A stretch of DNA of 64,000 nt from CAZBSE01 sp964610385 (GTDB lineage: Bacteria; Actinomycetota; Humimicrobiia; Humimicrobiales; Humimicrobiaceae), in the NCBI GenBank assembly GCA_964610385.1, contig CAZSXW010000005.1, positions 93,814 to 157,813 on the forward strand. The letters are read 5' to 3'. Under the pieces are notes generated by a model. The model saw nothing but the letters and a program-made list of their open reading frames with translations. It did no database searches and was not told the DNA's origin. The translations under genes and the position numbers were made by a program. Shown piece after piece: positions 50,357-58,587 of this stretch. How positions within the stretch are numbered: position 1 is the first letter of the stretch; each line of letters begins with the position of its first letter.

Positions 50357-51130
50357 ATGGTAAACGATTATGGCATAAATATAGAAAGATTAACGGATTA
50401 CGTAGCCGAGGTAGACAAAAGCATATATAGAAATAAGGTCAAAAGTAAGAATAAATATAACTGGAGGATCTTATATAAATACAGTGATATTCTGGTAAGC
50501 AGCGATAAAGACGTAAGTAGCAAATTAAAAAAACTTATTAAAGAGATCTACTCTGTTCTGGAGTCACATATAAGAAAAAATCCTTCTTTTCAGAAAAGCC
50601 TGTCGCCAGTTGAAAGTAGGCCGCATTATCACCCTGTGATAAAGACAATGTGTGCCAAATCAGCTGTCTTTAATGTCGGTCCCATGGCCGCTGTTGCCGG
50701 TGCAGTTTGTGACTTTATCGCTTACGGTCTGGATGACTTCTGCCGCTGTCTGATAATAGAGAATGGCGGGGACGTCTTTATAAAAAGTGATGAAAATATA
50801 GATGTGGGTATATATTTAAAAAATAAACATTTTGCAGATAAGATATATTTGAGAATAAGGAAAGATGATATGCCGTGTGGTCTTTGCTCTTCATCGGGGA
50901 GCTTCGGCCATTCACTAAGCATGGGAAAGAGCGATCTGGTAACAGTTTTGGCTGTATCGGCCATCAGTGCTGACGTAGCCGCTACTTCGGTGGCAAACAG
51001 TATAGAAAGCCCTAAAGATATTTCAAAAACTATAAATAGTTATAAAAATATAGAAGATATAAAAGGAATTTTGATTGTAAAGGATGATAAACTGGGCATC
51101 TGGGGGAATATCGAACTTATAGAAAGTTAA
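50357..51130 (+). CDS. UPF0280 (COG2122, ApbE-like) protein of the homocysteine system
   Basis: 257 residues from ATG 50357 with a TTGGGA ribosome site; an upstream frame from 50294 is unsupported. Landmarks of the family are V-G-P-M-A-A-V-A-G-A-V-C-D (about 108-120), E-N-G-G-D-V-F (about 137-143), C-G-L-C-S-S-S-G-S-F-G-H-S (about 178-190) and A-D-V-A-A-T-S-V-A-N. The fold is related to FAD:protein FMN transferases. In Methanosarcina acetivorans the homologue MA1715 is needed for efficient sulfide assimilation into homocysteine. Its presence 180 bases from DUF39 on the opposite strand completes that three-protein set. Confidence 0.88.
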   Translation: MVNDYGINIERLTDYVAEVDKSIYRNKVKSKNKYNWRILYKYSDILVSSDKDVSSKLKKLIKEIYSVLESHIRKNPSFQKSLSPVESRPHYHPVIKTMCAKSAVFNVGPMAAVAGAVCDFIAYGLDDFCRCLIIENGGDVFIKSDENIDVGIYLKNKHFADKIYLRIRKDDMPCGLCSSSGSFGHSLSMGKSDLVTVLAVSAISADVAATSVANSIESPKDISKTINSYKNIEDIKGILIVKDDKLGIWGNIELIES

Positions 51131-51549
51131 ACCCTTTTACTCTTCTGATCAGTAGGAATAATTTTTTTTTCTTCTTTTGGTTTAAAAACTTCGGCATCGC
51201 CCACCAGGCTTTCTCCTTTAAATAGCCCTCCCTTGGCTATAGTAAGAAGTGCGTCCTTTTGAGTCAGGTTACCGATAAATTTACCTGTAGCAGTTATTTC
51301 CACTTCTCCGCTGGCAACCATTTCTCCTTTATAAGAGCCGGCTATTATAGCATCTTTGGTCTTCATGTTGGCCTCTACTTTGCCTTCTTTTCCAATTACT
51401 ACTTCATTTTCTATTAAGACATCACCTTTAACTATGCCATCAACTCTTGCTGATCCTGGGCAGTTGATTTTTCCATCTATTTTAACTCCCTCGGCAATAA
51501 TAGTGACATTTTTTGCCCCTTTTATTTCGGCTCCCTTTCTTGATAGCAT
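51127..51549 (-). CDS. Bactofilin-family cytoskeletal protein
   Basis: 140 residues with AAAGGAA upstream. The core (about 15-110) is a right-handed beta-helix built of about six-residue rungs. I-A-E-G-V-K-I-D-G-K-I-N and A-R-V-D-G-I-V-K-G-D-V, with glycines every ten to twelve residues, are typical. A lysine-rich tail follows. Bactofilins polymerise without nucleotide and scaffold cell-wall enzymes or polar structures. It is convergent with UPF0280, overlapping by four bases. No wall enzyme is adjacent, although a CapA-like gene starts 161 bases upstream in the other direction. Confidence 0.9.
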   Translation of the reverse strand: MLSRKGAEIKGAKNVTIIAEGVKIDGKINCPGSARVDGIVKGDVLIENEVVIGKEGKVEANMKTKDAIIAGSYKGEMVASGEVEITATGKFIGNLTQKDALLTIAKGGLFKGESLVGDAEVFKPKEEKKIIPTDQKSKRV

Positions 51550-51709
51550 CTTTTTTCCTTTCTTTTAAACTTTATTTTCTATGAAATTATAATTTTTAAA
51601 GAGTAATTATAACATTTTTTATCCAAAATTAACGATGATTTTATTTTCTTTAAATTTTACCGGTAAAAATATAGAATTATATTAATCTATAAACGGAGCT
51701 TATATTGAA

Positions 51710-53428
51710 ATGAGAAATATAAAATTACCCATTCTAATTACAGTAGTAGTCCTGGCCTTAATGAGCATACCGGAAGCATCTACTTCATGTAAAATCTCTA
51801 ACGGCGGTTCTGGTGATATTTCTTCTGATAAAGAGAGTATAGAGGAAGTGACCGAAGTAGAAGAAGTGCAGGAAACCAATACTGCAAATATTTGGATAAG
51901 TGAGGCTGTTCCAGATTTTATAAGAAATGAAGTAGAATATGAGCTTGACAGGATCTTTGATGAGACAACAATAGTAAGCCAGAAAGAAGATTCCGATGTA
52001 TGGATCGAAATCAGTGCCGGCAGCAGTGATTTAGGGATTTCTTACATTTTAGCGCCGGTTGTTTCTTTTTTTAGAGTCTTTGACGATATATCCTACGAAG
52101 ATATAAAAATGTTCTGGGCCGGAGAGAGTGAAGTCTTGAATTACCTTTCAATAGACGGTTCTGCCCCGGAGTTTATAGTAACAGAAGAAATCTACAGTAT
52201 TCTTGAAGAAGTTTGGGGACCGGCCGGAAATGATAATATAAGCATTGTTTATAAATGGCAGATCCCGACTGATCTTGAGAATAATAATAGTTTTTCAATT
52301 ATTCCCTTTGAGGATATTGATAAAGAGTATAAGGTACTTGAGCTGGATGATATGTCTGTTTTGGATAAGAAGCTGGATATCAGGAGCTATCCGCTGGCGG
52401 TTAGTATCAGTGTGAAGAGCAGTGATCCTGAACTTGCCGGCATGATAGAAGAAAGCTTTTCTGATATTTCCATTACTAACAGAGATACGGAAGAGCTGGT
52501 ATCGGTCATTATGACTGGCGTCACTGCCATAGTAAGACAGCTGGCAAGGAAAATAGAAAGCGATGGAGTTTTGTCTCCGGGAGAGGAGATAAAGGATGTT
52601 CTGAAAGATGCTGATATAACACATATTAGCAACGAGCTGCCTTTTGTGGAGGGCTGTGACGGGACAAGGCCTCAAGGGCTGGTTTTTTGCAGCAGACCAG
52701 AGTATATACAACTGCTTAGGTATGTTGGGACGGATGTCATAGAACTGACCGGAAATCATATGAACGACTTTGGTCATGAATGGATGAACTATACACTGGA
52801 TATGTATGATGAGGAAGGCTGGCCGTATTTTGGAGGAGGGAGAGATCTTGAAGATTCCTACAGGCCAGCTACTTTTGAGATAGGAAATAACAAAATAGCA
52901 TTTCTTGGTGCCAATACCTTTGGCCCGGAAAGCGACTGGGCCACTGAAGATACACCGGGCTCTGCAAGTATAAATGTATATGATGAAGTAGAAAAGGAAA
53001 AAGATATAGAGAAGTTTGAAGAGATAATTAAAGAGTTAAAAAGAGAAGGTTATGTGGTAGTATTTACTTTTCAGTATGAAGAAACTTACAGTTATAGCCC
53101 TACTGAGAGCCAGATTGACGATTTCAGGAGAATGATCGATGCTGGAGCGGACATAGTAAACGGCAGTCAATCCCACCACCCTATGGGGGTCGAGTTCAGA
53201 GGTGAAGATTTTATAATTTACGGATTGGGCAATCTATTCTTTGGCCAGCAGCTGGATGTTCTAGGGAACAATCCTGGAATAATCACAAAATATATTTTAT
53301 ATCAGGGAAAACACATAAATACTGTTTTAATAACTACAATGCTTAATGGTTTTAGCCAGCCAAGATTGACTACCCCCGAAGAGAGAGTGGAACTTCTGGG
53401 CTCTATTTTTGCCGGCAGTATAAGATAA
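51710..53428 (+). CDS. CapA-like protein with an extra N-terminal domain
   Basis: 572 residues with ribosome site CGGAGC. A signal peptide (1-25) and acidic linker precede an unassigned domain (about 50-265) that resembles a periplasmic binding-type fold. Residues about 270-560 are a CapA/PGA metallophosphoesterase domain with L-T-G-N-H-M-N-D-F-G, G-S-Q-S-H-H-P-M-G-V-E and the L-G-N-L-F-F-G end. The first metal motif G-D reads T-G-V and N-L-E reads N-E-L, so two acidic ligands are changed. The family is involved in poly-gamma-glutamate or surface polymer work. The usual CapB/C genes are absent. Confidence 0.75.
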   Translation: MRNIKLPILITVVVLALMSIPEASTSCKISNGGSGDISSDKESIEEVTEVEEVQETNTANIWISEAVPDFIRNEVEYELDRIFDETTIVSQKEDSDVWIEISAGSSDLGISYILAPVVSFFRVFDDISYEDIKMFWAGESEVLNYLSIDGSAPEFIVTEEIYSILEEVWGPAGNDNISIVYKWQIPTDLENNNSFSIIPFEDIDKEYKVLELDDMSVLDKKLDIRSYPLAVSISVKSSDPELAGMIEESFSDISITNRDTEELVSVIMTGVTAIVRQLARKIESDGVLSPGEEIKDVLKDADITHISNELPFVEGCDGTRPQGLVFCSRPEYIQLLRYVGTDVIELTGNHMNDFGHEWMNYTLDMYDEEGWPYFGGGRDLEDSYRPATFEIGNNKIAFLGANTFGPESDWATEDTPGSASINVYDEVEKEKDIEKFEEIIKELKREGYVVVFTFQYEETYSYSPTESQIDDFRRMIDAGADIVNGSQSHHPMGVEFRGEDFIIYGLGNLFFGQQLDVLGNNPGIITKYILYQGKHINTVLITTMLNGFSQPRLTTPEERVELLGSIFAGSIR

Positions 53429-53582
53429 ACAGAAGATTGAATTTGGTTTTTTCTGCGTTTTTAATCAGAATAATATATAATAACAGATTACGAGTATAAT
53501 AAATAATTGAGCTGGAGCAAAGTAAAAAATATATCAGAATCTTTTTTGTTTTAAATAGCTTAATGTTGTATTGAAGCTGGTC

Positions 53583-54479
53583 ATGAAAAAGGATTTAAGA
53601 AATTTAAAAGAGTTTGCCATAGTGACTGACAGTGCATCCGATATTTCAAAAGAGGTTGCGGGAAAATACAATATAACCATTATTCCTATTTATATACATT
53701 ACAACGGTAGTGAATTCAAGGACGGCATAGATATAAGCTCGAATGAGATCTATAACCTTCAGAAATCCAAGAAAGCGATATTTACTTCTTCCTCACCATC
53801 GCCTCATGACTTTTTAGAAGTTTATAAGAAGCTGCTTAAGAAATATAAAAAAATATTTTCCATACACATAAGTTCAAAACTGTCGGCTGTCATTAAATCC
53901 GCCCGGATTGCAAGAGAACTGCTTAATGCAGAGAAAAGAATAAAAATATTCGATTCCCTATCCGGAGCTATGGGTACCGGTTTTATAGTCCTGACTGCAG
54001 CTAAAGCGGCATTGAAAAAGTATTCCTATGAAAAAATCTTATCCATGCTCGACTTTTTAAGGGATAATGTAAAATTATACGGTACTATCGATACCCTTAA
54101 ATATTTGAGGAGAAGCGGAAGAGTCCCTGCAATTGCCAATTTTATATCCAGGATTTTGAAAATAAAGCCTCTGCTGGGAATCAAAAATGGATTAGTAGAA
54201 ATGATAGGAATAGCTGTTACAAGATACGGCTCACTGGTAGAGATAACCAAGAGAGTCATAAAAGATTTCAGAAAAGAAAAGTGGGTGCTGGTCTCTATAA
54301 TACATACCCTTTCTCTTAAGGAATCCGAAAGGATTATGAGTAGGATAGAATCTTCTTTAAGATGTGTGGATACTATGATCACGGAGTGCACTTCTGTTAT
54401 TGGGGCTCACACCGGACCAGGTCTGATAGGTATAATTGTAAGTAAATTAAACCGTGATATAGCTGATTTATTTATATAA
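53583..54479 (+). CDS. DegV-family fatty-acid-binding protein
   Basis: 298 residues from ATG 53583, with AGCTGG in front; TTG 53571 is also in frame. F-A-I-V-T-D-S-A-S-D-I (11-21) and P-I-Y-I-H-Y-N (34-40) are the DegV start. F-T-S-S-S-P-S-P-H-D-F, I-S-S-K-L-S-A and D-T-L-K-Y-L-R-R-S-G-R follow, and G-A-H-T-G-P-G is near the end. DegV (FakB-like) proteins bind a fatty acid and present it to a kinase. No FakA partner is nearby. It ends nine bases before the convergent AMMECR1 gene. Confidence 0.92.
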   Translation: MKKDLRNLKEFAIVTDSASDISKEVAGKYNITIIPIYIHYNGSEFKDGIDISSNEIYNLQKSKKAIFTSSSPSPHDFLEVYKKLLKKYKKIFSIHISSKLSAVIKSARIARELLNAEKRIKIFDSLSGAMGTGFIVLTAAKAALKKYSYEKILSMLDFLRDNVKLYGTIDTLKYLRRSGRVPAIANFISRILKIKPLLGIKNGLVEMIGIAVTRYGSLVEITKRVIKDFRKEKWVLVSIIHTLSLKESERIMSRIESSLRCVDTMITECTSVIGAHTGPGLIGIIVSKLNRDIADLFI

Positions 54480-54488
54480 CTGGCAGTT

Positions 54489-55052
54489 TCACAGATCTTT
54501 TTCACCGAAAACCAATGCAGAGAAAATAAAGATTTCACAATCATCCTGTTTGTAGCAGCCGCTGGGCAGTCCAGCTTTATAGCAGGTCTGTTCTAAAAAC
54601 TGGTTTCTGTTCCATCCATATTCTGACGCAACCTGAGGTAAAAGCAGACCCTGATAAAAGCCTTTTTTTATGAAAATCCCATGTTTTCCTACTTCTATCT
54701 CCTGGATATTTTTGATTTTCTTTAAAGGAGATAGTACTGAAATCTCGATATTGATACCATCAATTTCTGGAGGAGAGACCGGAGGGAACCTGGGATCTCT
54801 TAATGCTGATTCTATTGCCATATTCCGTACAGTTTCCCATAAAGGTCTTTCGGAGATTATATTGCCTATGCAGCCTCTTAAATTGCCATTGTTGTCGTGA
54901 AGGGTTACGAATGCTCCGCATGCCTTGTTTAATATTTCGTCTTTTATCTTATAGTCTGGAGCCTTTCGTCCGTTTACGGCATTTATAATAGATTGCCTGG
55001 CTATGTTAATAAGTGTTTTTTTATATTCAAGAGTAAGATCGATGTTTTCCAT
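54489..55052 (-). CDS. AMMECR1-domain protein
   Basis: 187 residues. L-R-G-C-I-G-N (58-64), the AMMECR1 hallmark, is present with D-P-R-F-P-P-V (86-92), I-E-I-S-V-L-S-P (about 101-108) and the downstream L-L-P-Q-V-A-S-E-Y-G-W. It is part of the AmmeMemoRadiSam group, in which an AMMECR1 domain and a MEMO domain occur with a radical SAM enzyme; the biochemical role remains undefined. Here it sits 42 bases downstream of the MEMO gene on the same strand. The radical SAM member is not in the window. Confidence 0.92.
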   Translation of the reverse strand: MENIDLTLEYKKTLINIARQSIINAVNGRKAPDYKIKDEILNKACGAFVTLHDNNGNLRGCIGNIISERPLWETVRNMAIESALRDPRFPPVSPPEIDGINIEISVLSPLKKIKNIQEIEVGKHGIFIKKGFYQGLLLPQVASEYGWNRNQFLEQTCYKAGLPSGCYKQDDCEIFIFSALVFGEKDL

Positions 55053-55094
55053 ATTTAAATTTCAATAAATACAATATTTTATAGCCGACAGCGG

Positions 55095-55925
55095 CTATTT
55101 TTTATAGAATGCTGCCGAAAGATATCCTACTACTGCACTTTTGTTGCCTGAAACATCACCGGAATTTTTATAATTCAAAATCTTCGCGGTATCTGCACCT
55201 AATATCTTTGAAGCGATCATTGTTGAAATAACCGGACCGCCGCCGCACATTTCGGCGTTGTCATTCATAAATTCTGTCATCAGCGCTTCAGAGTCAAAAT
55301 CACCTATTAGCTTCTTTACTTTTTGGTCTAAAGCGACAGCGATATCATAGGGATGATAATGAGATAGATCAGTACTGGCCACTATCAATATTTTTTCACT
55401 TTTAAATAGATCACCGATGGAGTTTCCCAGTTCTTTTATATTTTGACTGCTTTGCTGGCCTATTACTATGGGCACTATTTTTATATCTTTAAAAAGGACC
55501 TGCAGGAAGGGCAGCTGTACTTCAAGGCTGTGTTCGTCTCTGTGACCATATAAAGATAATTTTATCCTATCACTTTTATCCGTAAGTGTTTTGCTTCTTT
55601 CCTTATCTATATAGACCTGTCCCAAAGGGGTCCTGTAGGCGTCTCCGCTGTAGATGGAACTGAAATCAAAATATTCTGAATGAGAAGGTGCTATTAAGAA
55701 TATACTGTCAAACTCAATGCCTGCTATTTGCCGGTAAGAATATGCTGCGACCTGGCCTGAATAAATATATCCGGCATGAGGACATACGATCGCCTTTATA
55801 TTTTTTAGATCTAATAGTTCAGCATTATCCAAAAAGTTATTTATCTGATTTCGGAGTTCATCAGGGTCGGCAGGATAGAAACTACCAGCGGCTATGCTTT
55901 CCCTGATACTTTCAGATGGAGCCAT
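55095..55925 (-). CDS. MEMO1-family protein
   Basis: 276 residues with a strong CGAGGAGGAAC ribosome site. A-G-S-F-Y-P-A-D (12-19), C-P-H-A-G-Y-I-Y-S-G-Q-V-A (48-60), A-P-S-H-S-E-Y-F, E-H-S-L-E-V-Q-L-P-F-L-Q, S-T-D-L-S-H-Y and C-G-G-G-P-V cover the MEMO fold, related to LigB dioxygenases with histidine metal ligands. The histidines at these motifs remain. In bacteria it accompanies AMMECR1 and a radical SAM protein (AmmeMemoRadiSam). It is the first gene of the pair here. Confidence 0.93.
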   Translation of the reverse strand: MAPSESIRESIAAGSFYPADPDELRNQINNFLDNAELLDLKNIKAIVCPHAGYIYSGQVAAYSYRQIAGIEFDSIFLIAPSHSEYFDFSSIYSGDAYRTPLGQVYIDKERSKTLTDKSDRIKLSLYGHRDEHSLEVQLPFLQVLFKDIKIVPIVIGQQSSQNIKELGNSIGDLFKSEKILIVASTDLSHYHPYDIAVALDQKVKKLIGDFDSEALMTEFMNDNAEMCGGGPVISTMIASKILGADTAKILNYKNSGDVSGNKSAVVGYLSAAFYKK

Positions 55926-56112
55926 AATGTTCCTCCTCGAGTATAATGTTCAGCCTGGGATTCAAGATTATGCTGATATGCTGAAATCCATTACATGTAT
56001 AATTATAATAAAATAATGGTATTTTTAAAGCTGCATTATTTTATACTATAGTATTATTGAAGAAATTTTCATATTAAGTAATAATAAATGGAAAAAAGGA
56101 CCAGTATAAAGT

Positions 56113-57060
56113 ATGAGCTATATTCTTGGTGTTGACGGAGGCGGATCCAGAACAACCGTTCAGATTGCGGATGTCAAGGGAAAAATTTTAGCTGAAGAAG
56201 TTCGTGATTCCAGCAGTTTTAAAAGTGTCGGAATTAAGAAAGCCACAGAAAATCTCAATACGGCTATATTTAATGCTATTAAGAGTTTAAAAGCAAAAGA
56301 AAATATCCATTTTACCAGTTCCTGTTTCGGTTTTGCCGGTAATGACTCTGATGAGGATGCTAAAAGATATAAAGAAATAGTATTTAATGGCAAGCTTAAA
56401 GGCTGCCTTGATCAGAAGAAGACTATCATCTGTAATGACACAAGACTTGGTCTTGAAATAGGAAGTAATAGTAAGAACAAGGTAATACTTATTGCCGGTA
56501 CCGGCTCCAATTGTGTCGGAGTAAACGAAGAAGGCGATCAGGTGGGGTCGTCCGGATGGGATTATATTCTTGCCGATGAAGGAAGTGGTTACGAAACGGG
56601 ATTAAAAGCATTGAAAGCGGTTATGAAAGCTTATGATGGAAGGGATGAAAAAACGCTGCTTTTGAGAACGATACCGGGAGGATTAAATTTAAAAAGAGTG
56701 CAGGATCTGGTTAAATGGGCATATAGCAATTCAATTTGTTCAAAAGGTAAAATCGCAGCACTGGCGAAGATTGTGTGTAAGACGGCGAGAATGGGAGATA
56801 AAAAAAGCACAAATATTCTGGCTGAAGAAGCTGAAGAAGCTGCGATTTCCGTTATTACTGTAGCTGAAAAACTTGGTTTTAAAAATAAAGAATTTGTTCT
56901 TATCATTGTTGGAAGCTTGTTTAAGTGTAAGAAGTATTTTAAAAATGTGTTGATGAACAGATTAAAAGAGCATTTCCCTAAAATCTCTTTTACACCTCTG
57001 ATAAAGAAACCTGTGGAAGGAGCCATTAAAATTGCTATTGAAAGTTTAAAGGATTTTTAA
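56113..57060 (+). CDS. BadF/BadG-type N-acetylglucosamine kinase-like protein
   Basis: 315 residues behind AAAAAGGA. The ATPase phosphate-1 loop reads G-V-D-G-G-G-S-R-T-T-V (5-15), phosphate-2 is I-L-I-A-G-T-G-S-N-C-V (about 130-140), and G-S-S-G-W-D-Y-I-L-A-D-E-G-S-G (about 150-164) is the typical N-acetylglucosamine-kinase segment. The adenosine motif I-V-G-S-L-F is near 270. It probably phosphorylates an amino sugar from wall or chitin recycling. It stands alone, 86 bases upstream of the tRNA-Thr gene. Confidence 0.85.
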   Translation: MSYILGVDGGGSRTTVQIADVKGKILAEEVRDSSSFKSVGIKKATENLNTAIFNAIKSLKAKENIHFTSSCFGFAGNDSDEDAKRYKEIVFNGKLKGCLDQKKTIICNDTRLGLEIGSNSKNKVILIAGTGSNCVGVNEEGDQVGSSGWDYILADEGSGYETGLKALKAVMKAYDGRDEKTLLLRTIPGGLNLKRVQDLVKWAYSNSICSKGKIAALAKIVCKTARMGDKKSTNILAEEAEEAAISVITVAEKLGFKNKEFVLIIVGSLFKCKKYFKNVLMNRLKEHFPKISFTPLIKKPVEGAIKIAIESLKDF

Positions 57061-57117
57061 TATTATGTGCTCTGCCTGTTGAATATATGGTTCTTATACC
57101 TTTGAATTGATTAAGTG

Positions 57118-57123
57118 TATAAT
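57118..57123 (+). promoter_or_regulatory. Possible -10 element of the tRNA operon
   Basis: A perfect TATAAT 22 bases before tRNA-Thr, in the gap after the BadF gene. A clear -35 element at 17 bases was not found (TTATAC lies 18 bases away). Confidence 0.35.
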
Positions 57124-57145
57124 ATTGACCGGATATATTAGTTTT

Positions 57146-57221
57146 GCCGGTGTAGCTCAATTGGTAGAGCAGCTGATTTGTAATCAGCAGGTTGTCCGTT
57201 CAAGTCGGATCGCCGGCTCCA
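57146..57221 (+). tRNA. tRNA-Thr (anticodon TGT)
   Basis: 76 bases. The acceptor stem GCCGGTG pairs with CGCCGGC; the D-arm TAGCTCAATTGGTAGAGC and T-arm with GTTCAAGTC are canonical. The anticodon loop TTTGTAA gives TGT. CCA is encoded (57219-57221). Confidence 0.97.
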
Positions 57222-57225
57222 GAGT

Positions 57226-57311
57226 GGAGGGGTGCCCGAGTGGTTAAAGGGAGCAGACTGTAAATCTGCCGGCGAATGCCTACAGAGGTTCGAATCCTCT
57301 CTCCTCCACCA
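57226..57311 (+). tRNA. tRNA-Tyr (anticodon GTA)
   Basis: 86 bases, class II with a long variable arm. The acceptor GGAGGGG pairs with CTCCTCC; the anticodon loop CTGTAAA gives GTA. CCA is encoded (57309-57311). It starts four bases after tRNA-Thr. Confidence 0.97.
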
Positions 57312-57341
57312 TAAGACTATCGTGTGGTAATAAATTATCCT

Positions 57342-57417
57342 GCCCGTGTAGCTCAGGTGGTAGAGCATTTCCTCGGTAAGGAAAAGGTCATCGGTTCAAG
57401 TCCGATCGCGGGCTCCA
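57342..57417 (+). tRNA. tRNA-Thr (anticodon GGT)
   Basis: 76 bases. The acceptor GCCCGTG pairs with CGCGGGC; the anticodon loop TCGGTAA between TTTCC and GGAAA gives GGT. CCA is encoded (57415-57417). Confidence 0.97.
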
Positions 57418-57481
57418 AAAAAATAATTTAAAGAAACCAATAAAGATGAACTCTTATTTTTATATAAGAAAGGAGTAGCAA

Positions 57482-58408
57482 TTGTCCGGAAGTAGAAAGA
57501 GAAAATGGACTGTCATCAGCTTTGTAATAATATTAAGTTTTATAGGAAGCATCATATTATCCGGCTGTGATAGAGCAGAAGGAACAGCTACAGAAGAAAC
57601 AAGCGAAAAAGCCGGAAAAATGTTCGAAGGCCAGGAGCTTATCATCTCCGGCTCTACTACAATTCTTCCTATCGCGACTCTGGTAGCGGAAGCATTCATG
57701 GATGAATACGGCGGATCGGTGACTGTCAGCGGCGGAGGTTCCGGGACAGGAATATCCGAAGTAATAAATGGATTAAATGATATTGGTGATGCTTCAAGAG
57801 CTGTAAAAGACAAAGAGGTAGACGAAGCCGCTGGTCTTGGAGTGGAACTGGAAGAAGTTGTGATAGCAATCGATGCAATATGTGTCGTGACTAGCGGAAA
57901 TATCACTGGTGTCGACAATCTGACCATAGAGCAGCTTTCCGATATCTTCAGAGGAGAGATTACCAACTGGAGCGAAGTGGGAGGACCGGATACACAGATA
58001 GTTTTGGCTTCCAGGGATTCATCTTCGGGTACTTATGAGTACTTCCTTGAAAGGGTGGTCCAGATAGATAAAGAGTTCGAGGATTATACCTTTGTATCTA
58101 CTGCTCTTGCATTACAATCAAATGCCGATGTAGTTAGTACGGTCGCTGATAATGACGATACTATAGGTTATATCGGTCTTGGATATCTGCAGGAAGCTGT
58201 AGATGGCGGAGCCAAGCTGATAAATGTAGAGGGTATAGAGCCTTCACTTGATACGGCACGGTCGGAAGAGTATCCTATATCGAGACCGCTTTATAATTAT
58301 TACAGGAAAGGTGACCTGAGCGATATGGGTCAGGCTTATCTTGACTTTCTTCTGAGTAATGAAGGACAGGCACTGGCTCAGAGTGCGGGTTTTGTACCTC
58401 TTCCGTAG
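57482..58408 (+). CDS. pstS: Phosphate ABC transporter substrate-binding lipoprotein PstS
   Basis: 308 residues from TTG 57482, AAAGGAG in front. A signal peptide ends in lipobox I-L-S-G-C (Cys29). Phosphate-binding loops are visible: S-G-S-T-T-I-L-P (56-63), G-G-G-S-G-T-G-I (83-90), D-A-S-R-A-V-K near 102-108, and R-D-S-S-S-G-T-Y-E near 178-186. The C-terminus S-A-G-F-V-P-L-P is typical. It captures inorganic phosphate for the PstC/PstA channel. A long hairpin (58484-58517) follows 75 bases downstream, before pstC. Confidence 0.93.
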   Translation: MSGSRKRKWTVISFVIILSFIGSIILSGCDRAEGTATEETSEKAGKMFEGQELIISGSTTILPIATLVAEAFMDEYGGSVTVSGGGSGTGISEVINGLNDIGDASRAVKDKEVDEAAGLGVELEEVVIAIDAICVVTSGNITGVDNLTIEQLSDIFRGEITNWSEVGGPDTQIVLASRDSSSGTYEYFLERVVQIDKEFEDYTFVSTALALQSNADVVSTVADNDDTIGYIGLGYLQEAVDGGAKLINVEGIEPSLDTARSEEYPISRPLYNYYRKGDLSDMGQAYLDFLLSNEGQALAQSAGFVPLP

Positions 58409-58483
58409 ATTTATTTAGAAAGAGATTTTATCTGTTTATTTGATGTAGGATTGAAAAGATAGAATACACGGAAAAAAAGAAAG

Positions 58484-58517
58484 AAGGGCTATAGGTTTTT
58501 AAAAATCTATAGCCCTT
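58484..58517 (+). repeat. 34-base perfect hairpin between pstS and pstC
   Basis: AAGGGCTATAG (58484-58494) pairs with CTATAGCCCTT (58507-58517), and the bases between (a G followed by T and A runs) extend the stem with one G-T pair to a tiny loop. There is no U-tract after it. It probably ends or stabilises part of the pstS transcripts, giving more binding protein than permease. Confidence 0.75.
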
Positions 58518-58587
58518 GGTCTTAAAAAGATATAGCTTAATTTTAAAATTATTTGTATTATGTTTTATAGATATAATCCCGGTATTT

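Noticed and set aside
58516..58587. Upstream TTG start of pstC
   Set aside because: It begins in the right arm of the hairpin after pstS; ATG 58588 fits the PstC start.
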